NCBI RefSeq assembly: GCF_001886715.1
Contig: NZ_CP018082.1
Location: forward strand, 6,200,001-6,264,000
DNA: 64,000 bases
From: Nocardia mangyaensis
Lineage (GTDB): Bacteria; Actinomycetota; Actinomycetes; Mycobacteriales; Mycobacteriaceae
Direction: 5' to 3'
Below the pieces are notes generated by a model that was not told the origin of the DNA, did not search any database, and was given only the letters and a program-made list of their open reading frames with translations. The position numbers and the translations under genes were made by a program. This document shows positions 8,043 through 16,335 of the stretch, one piece after another; within the stretch, counting starts at the first letter, position 1, and every line of letters starts with the position of its first letter.

Positions 8043-8266
8043 ATCTTTTCGGTGGCTGAGTTCCGTGCATCGTGTCGACCTACTCCGTGCGCAGCGAAGA
8101 GCATCTGCACTGAGCCCGACCGTTCACGGACGCATCTGCGCAATCCCGATCTTCCACAGTCGGATCGCCGCACGAGGCGCGCCCACCCGTCCCGTCAGCG
8201 ACCGCGGGGCACGTCCGACCAACACAATGTCCTGACCGACAACATCCCGAGTGAGGGGGACCAGCC

Positions 8267-9166
8267 ATGCAGCCTGCACCACCACGATCTACCCGAGCTC
8301 AGCTGATTGCGAGCGAAGACGTGCGCACGGACCGTGCGCACGTCTTCTTCTGGACCGAGCTCTGTATCGCCGCCGGAGTCAGCGTGGTCGGCAACGCAAC
8401 CCAAGCCGTCCTCCATACGACCGTCTTGCCTGCAGTCGCGGCCACCGTCGCTGTCATCCCTCCCCTGGCCTTGCTGGCCGCGGTGCACGGCGTCGCCCTG
8501 CTCACCCGTGCGCACACCGCCTCCCCCACCGCGCGACGCGCCGCGACCGCGCTGACCGTGGTCATCGCCGGCGGCGCGTTCTGGCTGTCGTTCACCGCGC
8601 TGCGCACTTTGGCGATCACCGCAGGTGTGCCCGCCGCCGAAGCATGGCTTTGGCCGCTCATAGTGGAGGGGAGCATGACCCAAAGTTCTCTGGCCCTGTT
8701 GACGTTGGCTCACACTCAGCAGCCTGACACCGACACCGAGTCGGCAACTCCAGCCCCAGCACCACAGCCCACACCCGAACTACCCGAATCTCGCAGCGCG
8801 CCCGTCACACTACCGGCTCCACAGCCAGCCGCCACCAAGCCCATCGAGGACGCCGCCGCCGAACAACCTGCGGACAAAGGCCCCGACCTCGACGTGTTGG
8901 CCGCATTGATCTGCGAACAAGATCCCGGCGGGCGACGCGATCGCGGCACTGTCACCACGGTTCTCACGCACCGCTATGTCGACGAGTGGAATGCCAGTCG
9001 TATCTCTCGCGAGCTCGAATGTAGCCGCTCGGCGGTCAGCCGAATCCTGCGCGACGCCGAGCGGTTGCGTGCGCACGCAGCCACCGACCGTGCACACGCC
9101 GAGGTTGGGCCGCCGACTGTGCGTGCGCACCCTGACAGCAATCGTGCGCACGCAAAACACCTATGA
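8267..9166 (+). CDS. DUF2637 (SpdB-like) membrane protein with HTH tail
   Basis: The 299-residue protein has about four hydrophobic helices between residues 28 and 140 (for example LPAVAATVAVIPPLALLAAV), in the pattern of DUF2637. That family is common on conjugative plasmids of Streptomyces and Nocardia, where Spd proteins help transfer spread. A Pro/Ala-rich linker (about 150-200) leads to a C-terminal helix-turn-helix (NASRISRELECSRSAVSRIL). The start ATG at 8267 has GAGGGGGA 5-12 bases upstream. The coding DNA carries many GTGCGCAC palindromes, which give repeated RAHA/RAHV in the protein. The family call is from architecture. Confidence 0.7.
   Translation: MQPAPPRSTRAQLIASEDVRTDRAHVFFWTELCIAAGVSVVGNATQAVLHTTVLPAVAATVAVIPPLALLAAVHGVALLTRAHTASPTARRAATALTVVIAGGAFWLSFTALRTLAITAGVPAAEAWLWPLIVEGSMTQSSLALLTLAHTQQPDTDTESATPAPAPQPTPELPESRSAPVTLPAPQPAATKPIEDAAAEQPADKGPDLDVLAALICEQDPGGRRDRGTVTTVLTHRYVDEWNASRISRELECSRSAVSRILRDAERLRAHAATDRAHAEVGPPTVRAHPDSNRAHAKHL
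8315..8347. repeat. Perfect 33-bp palindrome inside the DUF2637 gene
   Basis: Sixteen-base arms (8315-8330 and 8332-8347) pair exactly around one A at 8331. Each arm contains GTGCGCAC. It lies at codons 17-27 of the DUF2637 gene. Coding sequence rarely keeps such perfect symmetry without selection, so it is probably a protein-binding site or a structured mRNA element. Confidence 0.75.
9066..9152. repeat. Cluster of GTGCGCAC palindromes at the 3' end of the DUF2637 gene
   Basis: Copies of GTGCGCAC lie at about 9069, 9122 and 9144, with a GTGCACAC variant at about 9090. The first sits in the 14-base palindrome TGCGTGCGCACGCA. With copies at 8321, 8334 and 8512, the motif occurs at least six times in 830 bases. 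It gives the protein its repeated RAHA ending. Confidence 0.65.
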
Positions 9167-9340
9167 CCGGTTGGGCCAGACAATGTTTCAACATGCGCAC
9201 ACCCCGCCCGAAACTATGCCGATGTGGGACAGGACACATCGACATTTTGAGGCCATCCGGTGTTGGATCGATGCACGGTTCGTTGCCGGGCATCACCTCT
9301 CGTGTACCAACTCCAGCGAAACCACGTCCTTGGGGGACCA

Positions 9341-9958
9341 GTGAACCTAGATATCAGCTGCCCGCAATGCCAAAGCATCGACTTGGCCCAGAGCGTGCCC
9401 GCCGCCATGTCGGAAGGAACCCACAGCGGTTACAGCACTGGCGTGCATACCGGGATCGGAATCGCGCCCGGAGGACTCATCCCCCTTGTAGGCGCCTCCA
9501 CCCACGAGTTCAACCAACGCTCCGCCCTCGCGAGAAGTTTGGCATGGCAACCAATCCTGCCCTCGGCGGGACGGCTGTCGGCTCTTGGGACGATTCTGTT
9601 GGTATTCGTCATCATCATGTTCGCCGTGTGCAGCGCCGCGATGCTTGAAAAACCACTCCCAAGCAATCCCATCCGAATGATGGCATCGTTGCTGGGCTTC
9701 TACCTACTTCCGATTCTGCTGTCGATCCCCGTCGTCGCGGTCCTAACCGTCGCGTTTCGGCGTGCACGTCGCAACGGCAAGGTCGATGCCGGGCGTAACC
9801 GTGCGCGCGGTGTCTGGAGCCACGGCTACTACTGCCACCGATGCGGTGTTGCCTACTGGCCTTACCCAACGGAGCCCGGCATCCCCTACCGCGTCGCCCT
9901 CGCTCCGAGCCAATTCCGTTGGCACGTCTGGAACACCGGTGGCTACGCCAAACTCTGA
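9341..9958 (+). CDS. Zinc-ribbon membrane protein of unknown function
   Basis: The 205-residue protein starts with an N-terminal CPQC half-ribbon and ends with a CHRCG motif near residue 170, so a split zinc ribbon is likely. Two transmembrane segments lie at about residues 88-107 (LGTILLVFVIIMFAVCSAAM) and 115-145. A Ser/Gly/Thr-rich stretch comes between the first cysteines and the membrane. The GTG at 9341 follows GGGGGA closely and begins the protein-like sequence. It converges with the next gene, and their ends overlap by 16 bases. I do not recognise a family. Confidence 0.6.
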   Translation: MNLDISCPQCQSIDLAQSVPAAMSEGTHSGYSTGVHTGIGIAPGGLIPLVGASTHEFNQRSALARSLAWQPILPSAGRLSALGTILLVFVIIMFAVCSAAMLEKPLPSNPIRMMASLLGFYLLPILLSIPVVAVLTVAFRRARRNGKVDAGRNRARGVWSHGYYCHRCGVAYWPYPTEPGIPYRVALAPSQFRWHVWNTGGYAKL

Positions 9959-10467
9959 CCTATAAGTGTGTCCACGTTCGATGCTGCCCGCGAACTGGGC
10001 TGACCATCTGCACCCCCGTGGTGCAGAGCAACGCCAGGTACACCACCCAGATCCTGTCCGTCGGGATCGATCCTCGCTTGCTCCGCCGCTCGCGCCGAGG
10101 CCACGAGTTGTCGCACTTGCTTTGTGGTCAATTCGAGTAGTTCGCCGATGCTTGTATCCGACTCGCCCAGCTCCCGCATTGCGGTCACCGCACCCGCCTG
10201 CTGACCGCGCCACCGAGTGACTTCTGCCTCGTACTCGCGTTCTAGCTGTTCGATCCGTTTGCGGAGCTCACTAACGCGCTGATCGCGTACTTCTGTGCGC
10301 TGTCGGATCGATCCTGAAGCTTGCAGGTAGCTCTGGACCGCGTCCATCGTCGCGGCCTCACGGCGTTCGGCCTCGCTGCGCCGAACCTTCATCAAGTTAT
10401 GGGCCTCATCCAAACGCCGGCTTAATTCGGGATCGCGCTTGGAACGTCGTTGTTTGCCAGCAGGCAT
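9943..10467 (-). CDS. Coiled-coil protein of unknown function
   Basis: The 174-residue protein has a basic N terminus (PAGKQRRSKRDPELSRRLDE) and a long charged coiled coil at about residues 55-90 (ELRKRIEQLEREYEAEVTRW). A short HTH-like element (LGESDTSIGELLELTTKQV) follows. The ATG at 10467 was chosen; an open frame extends upstream but is not protein-like. The HTH-like part suggests nucleic-acid binding, perhaps as a small plasmid regulator. The final 20 residues overlap the preceding gene's end on the other strand. Confidence 0.6.
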   Translation of the reverse strand: MPAGKQRRSKRDPELSRRLDEAHNLMKVRRSEAERREAATMDAVQSYLQASGSIRQRTEVRDQRVSELRKRIEQLEREYEAEVTRWRGQQAGAVTAMRELGESDTSIGELLELTTKQVRQLVASARAAEQARIDPDGQDLGGVPGVALHHGGADGQPSSRAASNVDTLIGQSLA

Positions 10468-10699
10468 CTCAATCTCCTGAGAATGGCCCGACCAGCGGCT
10501 CTTCCGCCAACAGACTACGCCTGCGTCCTGGTCGCTTGCCAGCGCTGTGAAGCGAACCACGCGCTCCGCGGGGCTGTCTCGGTCGAAGCGGTGGCCCGCT
10601 AAATGTCGTAAGCCGCGGCGCGTAGCACGCGGAGGTCTTCACTCCGCACTCCCAACACGAGCGTTCGCCCATTGCACCGATTGCGCAGAAGGGACACCA

Positions 10700-11275
10700 A
10701 TGACTCACGTGCTCAGCAGATTCGAACCGATACTCCGCGAGATTGCGGGACCCGAGTTCACCAAGACCCTCACAGCGACACTGGCGCAGCAGGACTGGGC
10801 CGAAGACGAGATCCGCCGAGCGCAACAGCGGCATCCCGATGTCGCTGACGTGTTGCATCACAGCTTTTCGTTGTTGACCGCGACTCACGAACGGATGGCC
10901 ACCGAGTTCATCTATCGGGCCCATGCCCGGGAGCTGATCGAGCGGGTCGCGGCCGGCGTCTTGACCAAGCCCGGGACCTCGGTGGAGGTTGTGTTGTTGC
11001 TGATGCGGGCCAGCCTCGTGACGCCGTTGAACACCCCCGCGTTCGGCTTGTACTTGCGGATGTGGCGCCGCGCAGGACTGCCTGATCTGGGCGGGCCGAT
11101 CGTGGACCTTGACGGGCACTACGAAGCCATCAGTGCCAGCGGGATCGATGAGTTTGAAGCCATCGCCCGTCGCAAGCTCGCGATGCCCTCACGTGTGCTG
11201 ACGTTGGTTGCCTGCGAGGGTCGCCACCTCGGCGAACCGGCCGGCTGCCGCTTTGCCTCCGCACGCGCCGCCTGA
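10700..11275 (+). CDS. Conserved hypothetical protein, mostly helical
   Basis: This 191-residue protein is rich in helices (THERMATEFIYRAHARELIE, LLLMRASLVTPLNTPAFGLY), with no signal peptide and no metal motif. The ATG at 10700 has AGAAGGGA 6-13 bases upstream. It lies just before the amidoligase cassette in the same direction, separated from it by a hairpin. I do not recognise a family. Confidence 0.65.
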   Translation: MTHVLSRFEPILREIAGPEFTKTLTATLAQQDWAEDEIRRAQQRHPDVADVLHHSFSLLTATHERMATEFIYRAHARELIERVAAGVLTKPGTSVEVVLLLMRASLVTPLNTPAFGLYLRMWRRAGLPDLGGPIVDLDGHYEAISASGIDEFEAIARRKLAMPSRVLTLVACEGRHLGEPAGCRFASARAA

Positions 11276-11318
11276 CCTGCGCCTCCGTCTTCCTGCCGCT
11301 TTTCGTTCTGAATTTTTA

Positions 11319-11345
11319 CGCCGCACCCGGGTTTCGGGTGCGGCG
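11319..11345. terminator. Hairpin before the first amidoligase gene
   Basis: A perfect 11-bp stem CGCCGCACCCG/CGGGTGCGGCG encloses the loop GGTTT, followed by TTCGCCGTTT. It lies 44 bases after the stop of the gene at 11275 and 28 bases before the GTG of the amidoligase. It could end transcription from upstream or act as a leader structure. A similar hairpin precedes the second amidoligase gene. Confidence 0.6.
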
Positions 11346-11373
11346 TTCGCCGTTTCAGAAGGGGTTGTTTGCT

Positions 11374-12588
11374 GTGCCCGAACTCGATCTGCTCGACCCG
11401 TGCGGGATCTGTCGATCCCGTGAGCCCGACATCCACGTCGACGTCGACGGCGGACAGGTCTGCCCACGCTGCGCGCTGACCTGCGCACAGTGCCGCCGCT
11501 GCGGTACCCGCTCGATCGCCCTGACCGAGACCGCCGAAGCAGGACCGCTGTGTTCGACCTGCATCACGAGGTTGCACCCGTGCGCGTCCTGCGCGGAAGC
11601 CACGTTCACACGGTTGCCCGTCGACACCGGCGGATTCGTGTGCGGGATCTGCGCACACCAGCTCTATGACCAGTGCTTCCAATGCGAGCGCTACACCCTG
11701 AACAGCCGCTACGTCGTCGGCAACCAGCGCGCCTGCCCAGCGTGCGCACGCTTGCAGCGGTCATGCCGCGACTGCGGCACGCTGATCTGCGGGCGCCGCG
11801 GCTGCGATCGGTGCGCTCAGCCGCACGCGCTGTGGAACTACACCTACCGACCCGACCCGATCTTCCACGGCACCGGCCCGCTGTTCCTCGGGCTGGAGCT
11901 GGAAATCATCGTGCCCGAGGACCGCTTCGACGACGCGATCGCTACCGCGACCGACGCGCTCGGCTCGCTTGGCTATTTGAAGCGCGATTCCTCCATCCGG
12001 CCATCGGGTTTCGAGATCGTGTCCCACCCGATGACCTACCAATACGCCCTCACCGAGTTCCCCTGGCAGCTCCTCGACGACCTCGCCCGACTGGGGTGCG
12101 AAACCGACACCGGTGTCGGTTTGCATGTCCACGCGTCCCGGGCCGGGTTCACCGGGCCCGCCCACATCTTCCGGTGGATGAAGCTGGTTTACCGCAACCA
12201 GGACCAGGTCTCGATGCTGGCCCGGCGCACCAGCCACTACGCCCCGTTCGAACCCGCAACCCGTGCCCGCGCGAAGCACCTCGCGAAAGGTTGCCGTAAC
12301 GCGGTCGGGTTGCCGCGGTATCAGGCGATCAACCCCCACCCCCGCGACACCCTGGAGCTGCGGGTCTTCGCCAGTTCCCTCGAAACCCGCGCGGTGCAGG
12401 CTGCATTGGCGTTCACCGAGGCCTCCATCCGCTACACCGCCGATCTCACCATCCCCCAGATCTTGGCCGGCGGTTGGGACTGGGAGCGGTTCACCGACTG
12501 GCTGACTCATCGCCTCGAATATGCGCCCTTGGTTGCCGAACTTGCCGACCTGACCCGTGAAGAGGGGGCTTTGCTGTGTGCCTCCTGA
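11374..12588 (+). CDS. Zinc-ribbon amidoligase, copy 1
   Basis: The 404-residue protein has two parts. Residues 1-145 carry at least ten Cys pairs (CGIC, CPRC, CAQCRRCG, CSTC, CASC, CGIC, CFQC, CPAC, CRDC, CDRC), implying four or five treble-clef or ribbon zinc sites. The C-terminal part matches the amidoligase (COOH-NH2 ligase) family of the glutamine synthetase/GCS fold: FLGLELEI, LKRDSSI, GFEIVSHPMT, GLHVHASRAGF and LELRVFASSL. Such enzymes are predicted to make amide bonds on peptides or small molecules using ATP. I chose the GTG at 11374, with AGAAGGGG nine bases upstream. The 3' end overlaps the next gene by 13 bases. The substrate is unknown. Confidence 0.8.
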   Translation: MPELDLLDPCGICRSREPDIHVDVDGGQVCPRCALTCAQCRRCGTRSIALTETAEAGPLCSTCITRLHPCASCAEATFTRLPVDTGGFVCGICAHQLYDQCFQCERYTLNSRYVVGNQRACPACARLQRSCRDCGTLICGRRGCDRCAQPHALWNYTYRPDPIFHGTGPLFLGLELEIIVPEDRFDDAIATATDALGSLGYLKRDSSIRPSGFEIVSHPMTYQYALTEFPWQLLDDLARLGCETDTGVGLHVHASRAGFTGPAHIFRWMKLVYRNQDQVSMLARRTSHYAPFEPATRARAKHLAKGCRNAVGLPRYQAINPHPRDTLELRVFASSLETRAVQAALAFTEASIRYTADLTIPQILAGGWDWERFTDWLTHRLEYAPLVAELADLTREEGALLCAS

Positions 12589-13367
12589 CCTTCATCCCCG
12601 CCTCAGTAGCGCCGGACCCGATTGCGTTGCGGAACGGTGCCGAGTCGAATCCGCACGGGCATGGGTTCGCGGTCATCGCCGGGCAGGTGATCGTGACCGG
12701 GCACGGTATGCACGCCGAGGAGGTGATCGACCTGTTCGCCCGTGTCCGAGCTCAGCATCCGCGAGGTCCGGCACTGTTTCACTCGCGCTATGCCACCCAC
12801 GGCATTCGCACCGTCGATAACTGCCACCCTTTCCGCGTCGCTGGTGACCCGCGAACGGTGTTGGCGCACAACGGTGTGCTGCCCAAACGGGTGCATCCCG
12901 GCCCGTATGACTGGCGTTCCGATACCCGCATCGCCGCTGAGGATTACCTGCCTTCCGAGCCGTTCGGGTCGATCGACACCTACCGCGGATTCCGCGGGCT
13001 CGAGTCCTGGTTGGGGTCGTCGAAGCTGCTGATCTTCACCGTCGACCCGGCTTTCGATCAGCAGGTGTACCTGTTCGGGGAATCGAAAGGCCAGTGGGAC
13101 AACGGTATCTGGTATTCGAACTCGAGCTACCTGCCGTTGAGCCAGCGCTATCCGAAGCGGTATGTCTGCGACGGCTGTGACGACATCGACCTGTACCGGG
13201 TGGGCCGCTACTGCACCAAGTGCGGGTGGTGCTTCGCCTGCGAAAACCGGTTCCCGCACTGCGAATGCCGCCAACCCCGCGCCCACAGCACACGCCACCG
13301 TTCCCGCGCCCTCAACCGCCCGCTGGCCCTGCCCGCAGTGCGTCCCCCGACCACACCGGCCACATAG
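12576..13367 (+). CDS. Class II glutamine amidotransferase, copy 1
   Basis: This 263-residue Ntn-hydrolase has Cys2 (start MCLLTF) as the expected nucleophile. FHSRYATHG (about residue 68) and LAHNGVL (about 95) are the conserved motifs of GATase_6-type domains. It would release ammonia from glutamine, most likely for the amidoligase encoded just before it. The C-terminal region adds a zinc ribbon (CDGCDD, CTKCGWCFAC, CEC). The GTG at 12576 lies inside the amidoligase stop region, so the two are translationally coupled. The last 35 residues are basic and Pro-rich. Confidence 0.82.
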   Translation: MCLLTFIPASVAPDPIALRNGAESNPHGHGFAVIAGQVIVTGHGMHAEEVIDLFARVRAQHPRGPALFHSRYATHGIRTVDNCHPFRVAGDPRTVLAHNGVLPKRVHPGPYDWRSDTRIAAEDYLPSEPFGSIDTYRGFRGLESWLGSSKLLIFTVDPAFDQQVYLFGESKGQWDNGIWYSNSSYLPLSQRYPKRYVCDGCDDIDLYRVGRYCTKCGWCFACENRFPHCECRQPRAHSTRHRSRALNRPLALPAVRPPTTPAT

Positions 13368-13400
13368 CGGACCTACTGACTCACAACATTTTTCGCATCA

Positions 13401-13423
13401 GCCTGCACCCCGTCGGTGCGGGC
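13401..13423 (+). terminator. Hairpin before the second amidoligase gene
   Basis: A 9-bp stem GCCTGCACC/GGTGCGGGC (one G-T pair) with a 5-base loop is followed by TTTCGTCGTTTT, close to an intrinsic terminator. The tail and the following CAGGGAAGGA resemble the sequence after the hairpin at 11319, so the leader was duplicated with the gene. Confidence 0.6.
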
Positions 13424-13450
13424 TTTCGTCGTTTTCAGGGAAGGAATTCG

Positions 13451-14704
13451 ATGCCCACTGCTGTCCTGGTCGACCTCGCCGAGTGCGAGGCCTGTTCCAC
13501 CCGGTACCCGCTCTCGGAGTTGGTCGACACCGCTGAACACGAACGGTTCTGCTCGGGTTGCGTCACCGATCTCGAGCTGTGCGCGGGCTGTGATCTGCCG
13601 GTCCGTGACACCGCGTTGACCACTGATGACGACTACCGATGTGCCGGTTGCCGATCGGCGTTCAGTGTCTGCGACGACTGCATGCGCTACACCCGCTACA
13701 ACATCGCGATCCTCTCCGGTGGCGATGTCTGCGAATCCTGCGCCGAAGCATATTCCACCTGCGACGACTGCAACTTCGCCGTCGCCGAACCCGTCTCGAT
13801 CAACGACGAACGCGACGTCTGCGCGGAGTGCCGCCAGGACTACCGCGAGTGCGACCGGTGCGAGACCCTCATCCGAGGCCGCGAGGACTACTGCGACGAC
13901 TGCTACCGACCCGACCATTCACTGGTCCACGACTCCGAGTACACCCCGCGCCCGATCTTCCACGGGACCGGCCCGCTGTTCCTGGGCCTCGAGCTCGAAC
14001 TCCGCACCACCCCGCACGGTTTCGACGACTCGGTCGAGACCGCCAACGACCAGCTCGGACGTGTGGCCTACCTCAAGCACGACGGCTCGATCAGCTGCGG
14101 ATTCGAGCTGGTCACCCACCCGATGAGTTACGACTACGCGATCACGAAGTTTCCGTGGTCGGTGCTGTCACGGTTGCGGTTGCTGGGCTGCTACACCGAC
14201 GACGGAGTCGGTATCCACGTCCACCTCTCGCGCGCCGGGTTCGACTCCCCCGCCCACATCTACCGCTGGCTCAAACTCGTCTACCGCAATGAAGACGACG
14301 TCAGCACGCTCGCGCGGCGGCGAGATTCGGAGTGGGCGGGCTTTCATCCCGACATCCGCGAAAAAGCGAGAGAGCTCGCGCACGGCGGCCGCGGGTGGGG
14401 CCGGTACCACGCCGTCAACACCCGGCCCCCGCACACCTTCGAGCTGCGGATCTTCGCCAGCTCGCTCCAGCGCCAACAGGTCCAAGCCGCACTCGGTTTC
14501 GCCCACGCCTCCGCGGAATACACCCGCACCCTGCGCGCCCACGACATCACCCGAAACCGGGGATGGGAATGGGCCACATTCACCGCATGGGTCGCCGCGC
14601 GACCGGAATACGCGGCGTTGACCGCGGAGCTGACCGCACTCGGCGCGACCGGATCGGGTGTGTCCACCGGCAACCAGGAGGAGGACCTCGCATGTGCATC
14701 CTGA
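13451..14704 (+). CDS. Zinc-ribbon amidoligase, copy 2
   Basis: This 417-residue paralogue of the gene at 11374 has the same order: a cysteine-rich N-terminal half (CEAC, CSGC, CAGC, CAGC, CDDC, CESC, CDDC, CAEC, CDRC, CDDC) and then the amidoligase domain. Motifs include IFHGTGPLFLGLELEL, LKHDGSI, CGFELVTHPMS, GIHVHLSRAGF and FELRIFASSL. The zinc half is more acidic than in copy 1. The ATG at 13451 has GGGAAGGA five bases upstream. The gene overlaps the next by 13 bases. The retained motifs argue that both copies are active. The two may differ in partner or substrate through their zinc halves, but this is inference. Confidence 0.82.
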   Translation: MPTAVLVDLAECEACSTRYPLSELVDTAEHERFCSGCVTDLELCAGCDLPVRDTALTTDDDYRCAGCRSAFSVCDDCMRYTRYNIAILSGGDVCESCAEAYSTCDDCNFAVAEPVSINDERDVCAECRQDYRECDRCETLIRGREDYCDDCYRPDHSLVHDSEYTPRPIFHGTGPLFLGLELELRTTPHGFDDSVETANDQLGRVAYLKHDGSISCGFELVTHPMSYDYAITKFPWSVLSRLRLLGCYTDDGVGIHVHLSRAGFDSPAHIYRWLKLVYRNEDDVSTLARRRDSEWAGFHPDIREKARELAHGGRGWGRYHAVNTRPPHTFELRIFASSLQRQQVQAALGFAHASAEYTRTLRAHDITRNRGWEWATFTAWVAARPEYAALTAELTALGATGSGVSTGNQEEDLACAS

Positions 14705-15471
14705 CCTTCATCAAACCGGGCATCGTGCCCGACTACGACGCTCTCGCCGCCGGGGCCGAGGCCAATCCGCACGGGCACGGGTGGGCTGTCCACGCCGGGG
14801 ACCGGCTCGTCGTCGGGCACGGGCTCGATCCCAAGATCACGATCACCGAATTCGCCCAGGCCCGCATGCTTTTCCCGGACGGTCCGGCGTTGTTTCACTC
14901 CCGCTTCGCCACCCACGGCAAACAGACCACCGCGAACTGTCACCCCTTCGCGATCGGCGGAGACAAGCGCAGTGTGCTGGCCCATAACGGGATCTTGCCC
15001 GAGCACGTCCACCCGCTCGAAGGTGACGACCGCTCCGATACCCGGATCGCGGCCGAGGACTTCCTGCCTCGGTTGCCGTTCGGGTCGTTGGATTCCTGGA
15101 CCGGGCGTACCCGATTCGAACGCTGGCTCGACACCGACAAAGCCGTGATCCTCACTGTCGATCCCGCCTACAAGCACCCCGCCTACATCTTCAACGAGCA
15201 GCGCGGGCACTGGCGCGACGGGTCCTGGTACTCCAACCACACCTACGACCTCGGCCGCTTTCCCCACGGCGTGGTCTATGACTACAGCTCCGACGACGGC
15301 TACTGCGACAACTGCCTCATCGAGCTCGAAGACACCGACGGACCGCACTGCCTCAACTGCGGCTTCTGCGTGCAATGCCAGCGGCCCTACCCGCGCTGCA
15401 CCTGCGCCTACCCCGACGAGTCCGACCGCTACGCCGACCTCCTCGCCGACATCGAATTCGAAACTGCCTGA
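14692..15471 (+). CDS. Class II glutamine amidotransferase, copy 2
   Basis: This 259-residue paralogue of the gene at 12576 keeps Cys2 in MCILTF, FHSRFATHG and LAHNGIL. The C-terminal zinc ribbon (CDNC, CLNCGFCVQC, CTC) lines up with copy 1. AGGAGGAGG at 14676-14684 and the overlap with the amidoligase stop give strong coupled translation. It would feed ammonia from glutamine to the amidoligase. Compared with copy 1 it lacks the long basic tail and ends with an acidic helix (LADIEFETA). Confidence 0.85.
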   Translation: MCILTFIKPGIVPDYDALAAGAEANPHGHGWAVHAGDRLVVGHGLDPKITITEFAQARMLFPDGPALFHSRFATHGKQTTANCHPFAIGGDKRSVLAHNGILPEHVHPLEGDDRSDTRIAAEDFLPRLPFGSLDSWTGRTRFERWLDTDKAVILTVDPAYKHPAYIFNEQRGHWRDGSWYSNHTYDLGRFPHGVVYDYSSDDGYCDNCLIELEDTDGPHCLNCGFCVQCQRPYPRCTCAYPDESDRYADLLADIEFETA

Positions 15472-15523
15472 CCCCCACCACTTCTTGCTCCGAGTAGAGC
15501 TCTGCGCGAAGGAACCCCCCACG

Positions 15524-15859
15524 ATGACGCATCCACTGACCACGCCTCCGCTGCGGTACCGGTTACGCGCCGCACTCACCCAACTGCGGGGTACCGGACC
15601 GGCAGTTGACCCCGCAACCGCTTCGGTCGAGTCGACGCTGGTGGTGGCCGCACTGCACGAGGCACGCCATCACGACCGGTCGGTCACGCTCCGCACCCGC
15701 GGTGGACACCTGATGCCGCGGTTGAGCGTGGACACCGTCCACGCCCGCCACGCCAGCCTGGCCACCGACTCCGGCGAGGCGGTCATCGTGCCGTTGCGGT
15801 TCATCGAATCCGTACAGCAACAACGCCCCACCACCGACGGCGAACTGGGGCTGTTGTGA
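15524..15859 (+). CDS. Small hypothetical protein downstream of the amidoligase cassette
   Basis: The 111-residue protein starts at an ATG (15524) with GAAGGAACC upstream. The N-terminal third is helical and basic. The middle has an alternating beta pattern (SVTLRTRGGHLMPRLSVDTV, then EAVIVPLRFIESV), as in a small beta barrel. The stop overlaps the next GTG by four bases. I do not recognise a family. It probably belongs to the same transcription unit as the cassette. Confidence 0.6.
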   Translation: MTHPLTTPPLRYRLRAALTQLRGTGPAVDPATASVESTLVVAALHEARHHDRSVTLRTRGGHLMPRLSVDTVHARHASLATDSGEAVIVPLRFIESVQQQRPTTDGELGLL

Positions 15860-16335
15860 GCACTACAGCGCTCGGCGCGGCCGAGCCCTCCCGCTGGACC
15901 GCACGCCTGCACCCTATCCCCGACCCCGCACGCGAGGTCATGGTCATCGGCTGGCACGCCGCGTTCGCCAACTCACCGGCCGCGGGCACCTCGCTCGCGG
16001 TGTTCGGTGACATCGAATCCGCCACCGATCACCTACCGGTGATGGCATTGGTGCGGATCGAACACGCCACCGCGATCGACACCATCACCGCTGACGGTGC
16101 CCGCGAAACCCGGTGGGGTCCAGACCCGTTCGGGATCGCCAAGACCGGGATCAGCTGGCGGCTGGTCCCCGCCCACCGTGACGGGGATGACCGGTGGGTC
16201 ATCGCACCGGGGTGGTGGGCCGCAGGCGGTGAGGAAGCAGTCCTGTCGAACTCGGTCACCGTACGCGTCGGCGCACCCACTGTGGTGCCGGTCTATGACC
16301 ACGACCCCCACACCGGGAAACGCTGGGCATCGTGA
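15856..16335 (+). CDS. Hypothetical protein
   Basis: The 159-residue, beta-rich protein starts at a GTG in a GTGA overlap with the previous stop. It has no signal peptide or metal motif. Its stop again overlaps the next start by four bases, so 15524-16676 is one tightly coupled set. No family is recognised. Confidence 0.6.
   Translation: MSTTALGAAEPSRWTARLHPIPDPAREVMVIGWHAAFANSPAAGTSLAVFGDIESATDHLPVMALVRIEHATAIDTITADGARETRWGPDPFGIAKTGISWRLVPAHRDGDDRWVIAPGWWAAGGEEAVLSNSVTVRVGAPTVVPVYDHDPHTGKRWAS

Noticed and set aside
13451..15471. The second amidoligase/amidotransferase pair as a decaying duplicate
   Set aside because: All catalytic motifs and cysteine pairs are kept and both frames are complete, so I treat it as functional.
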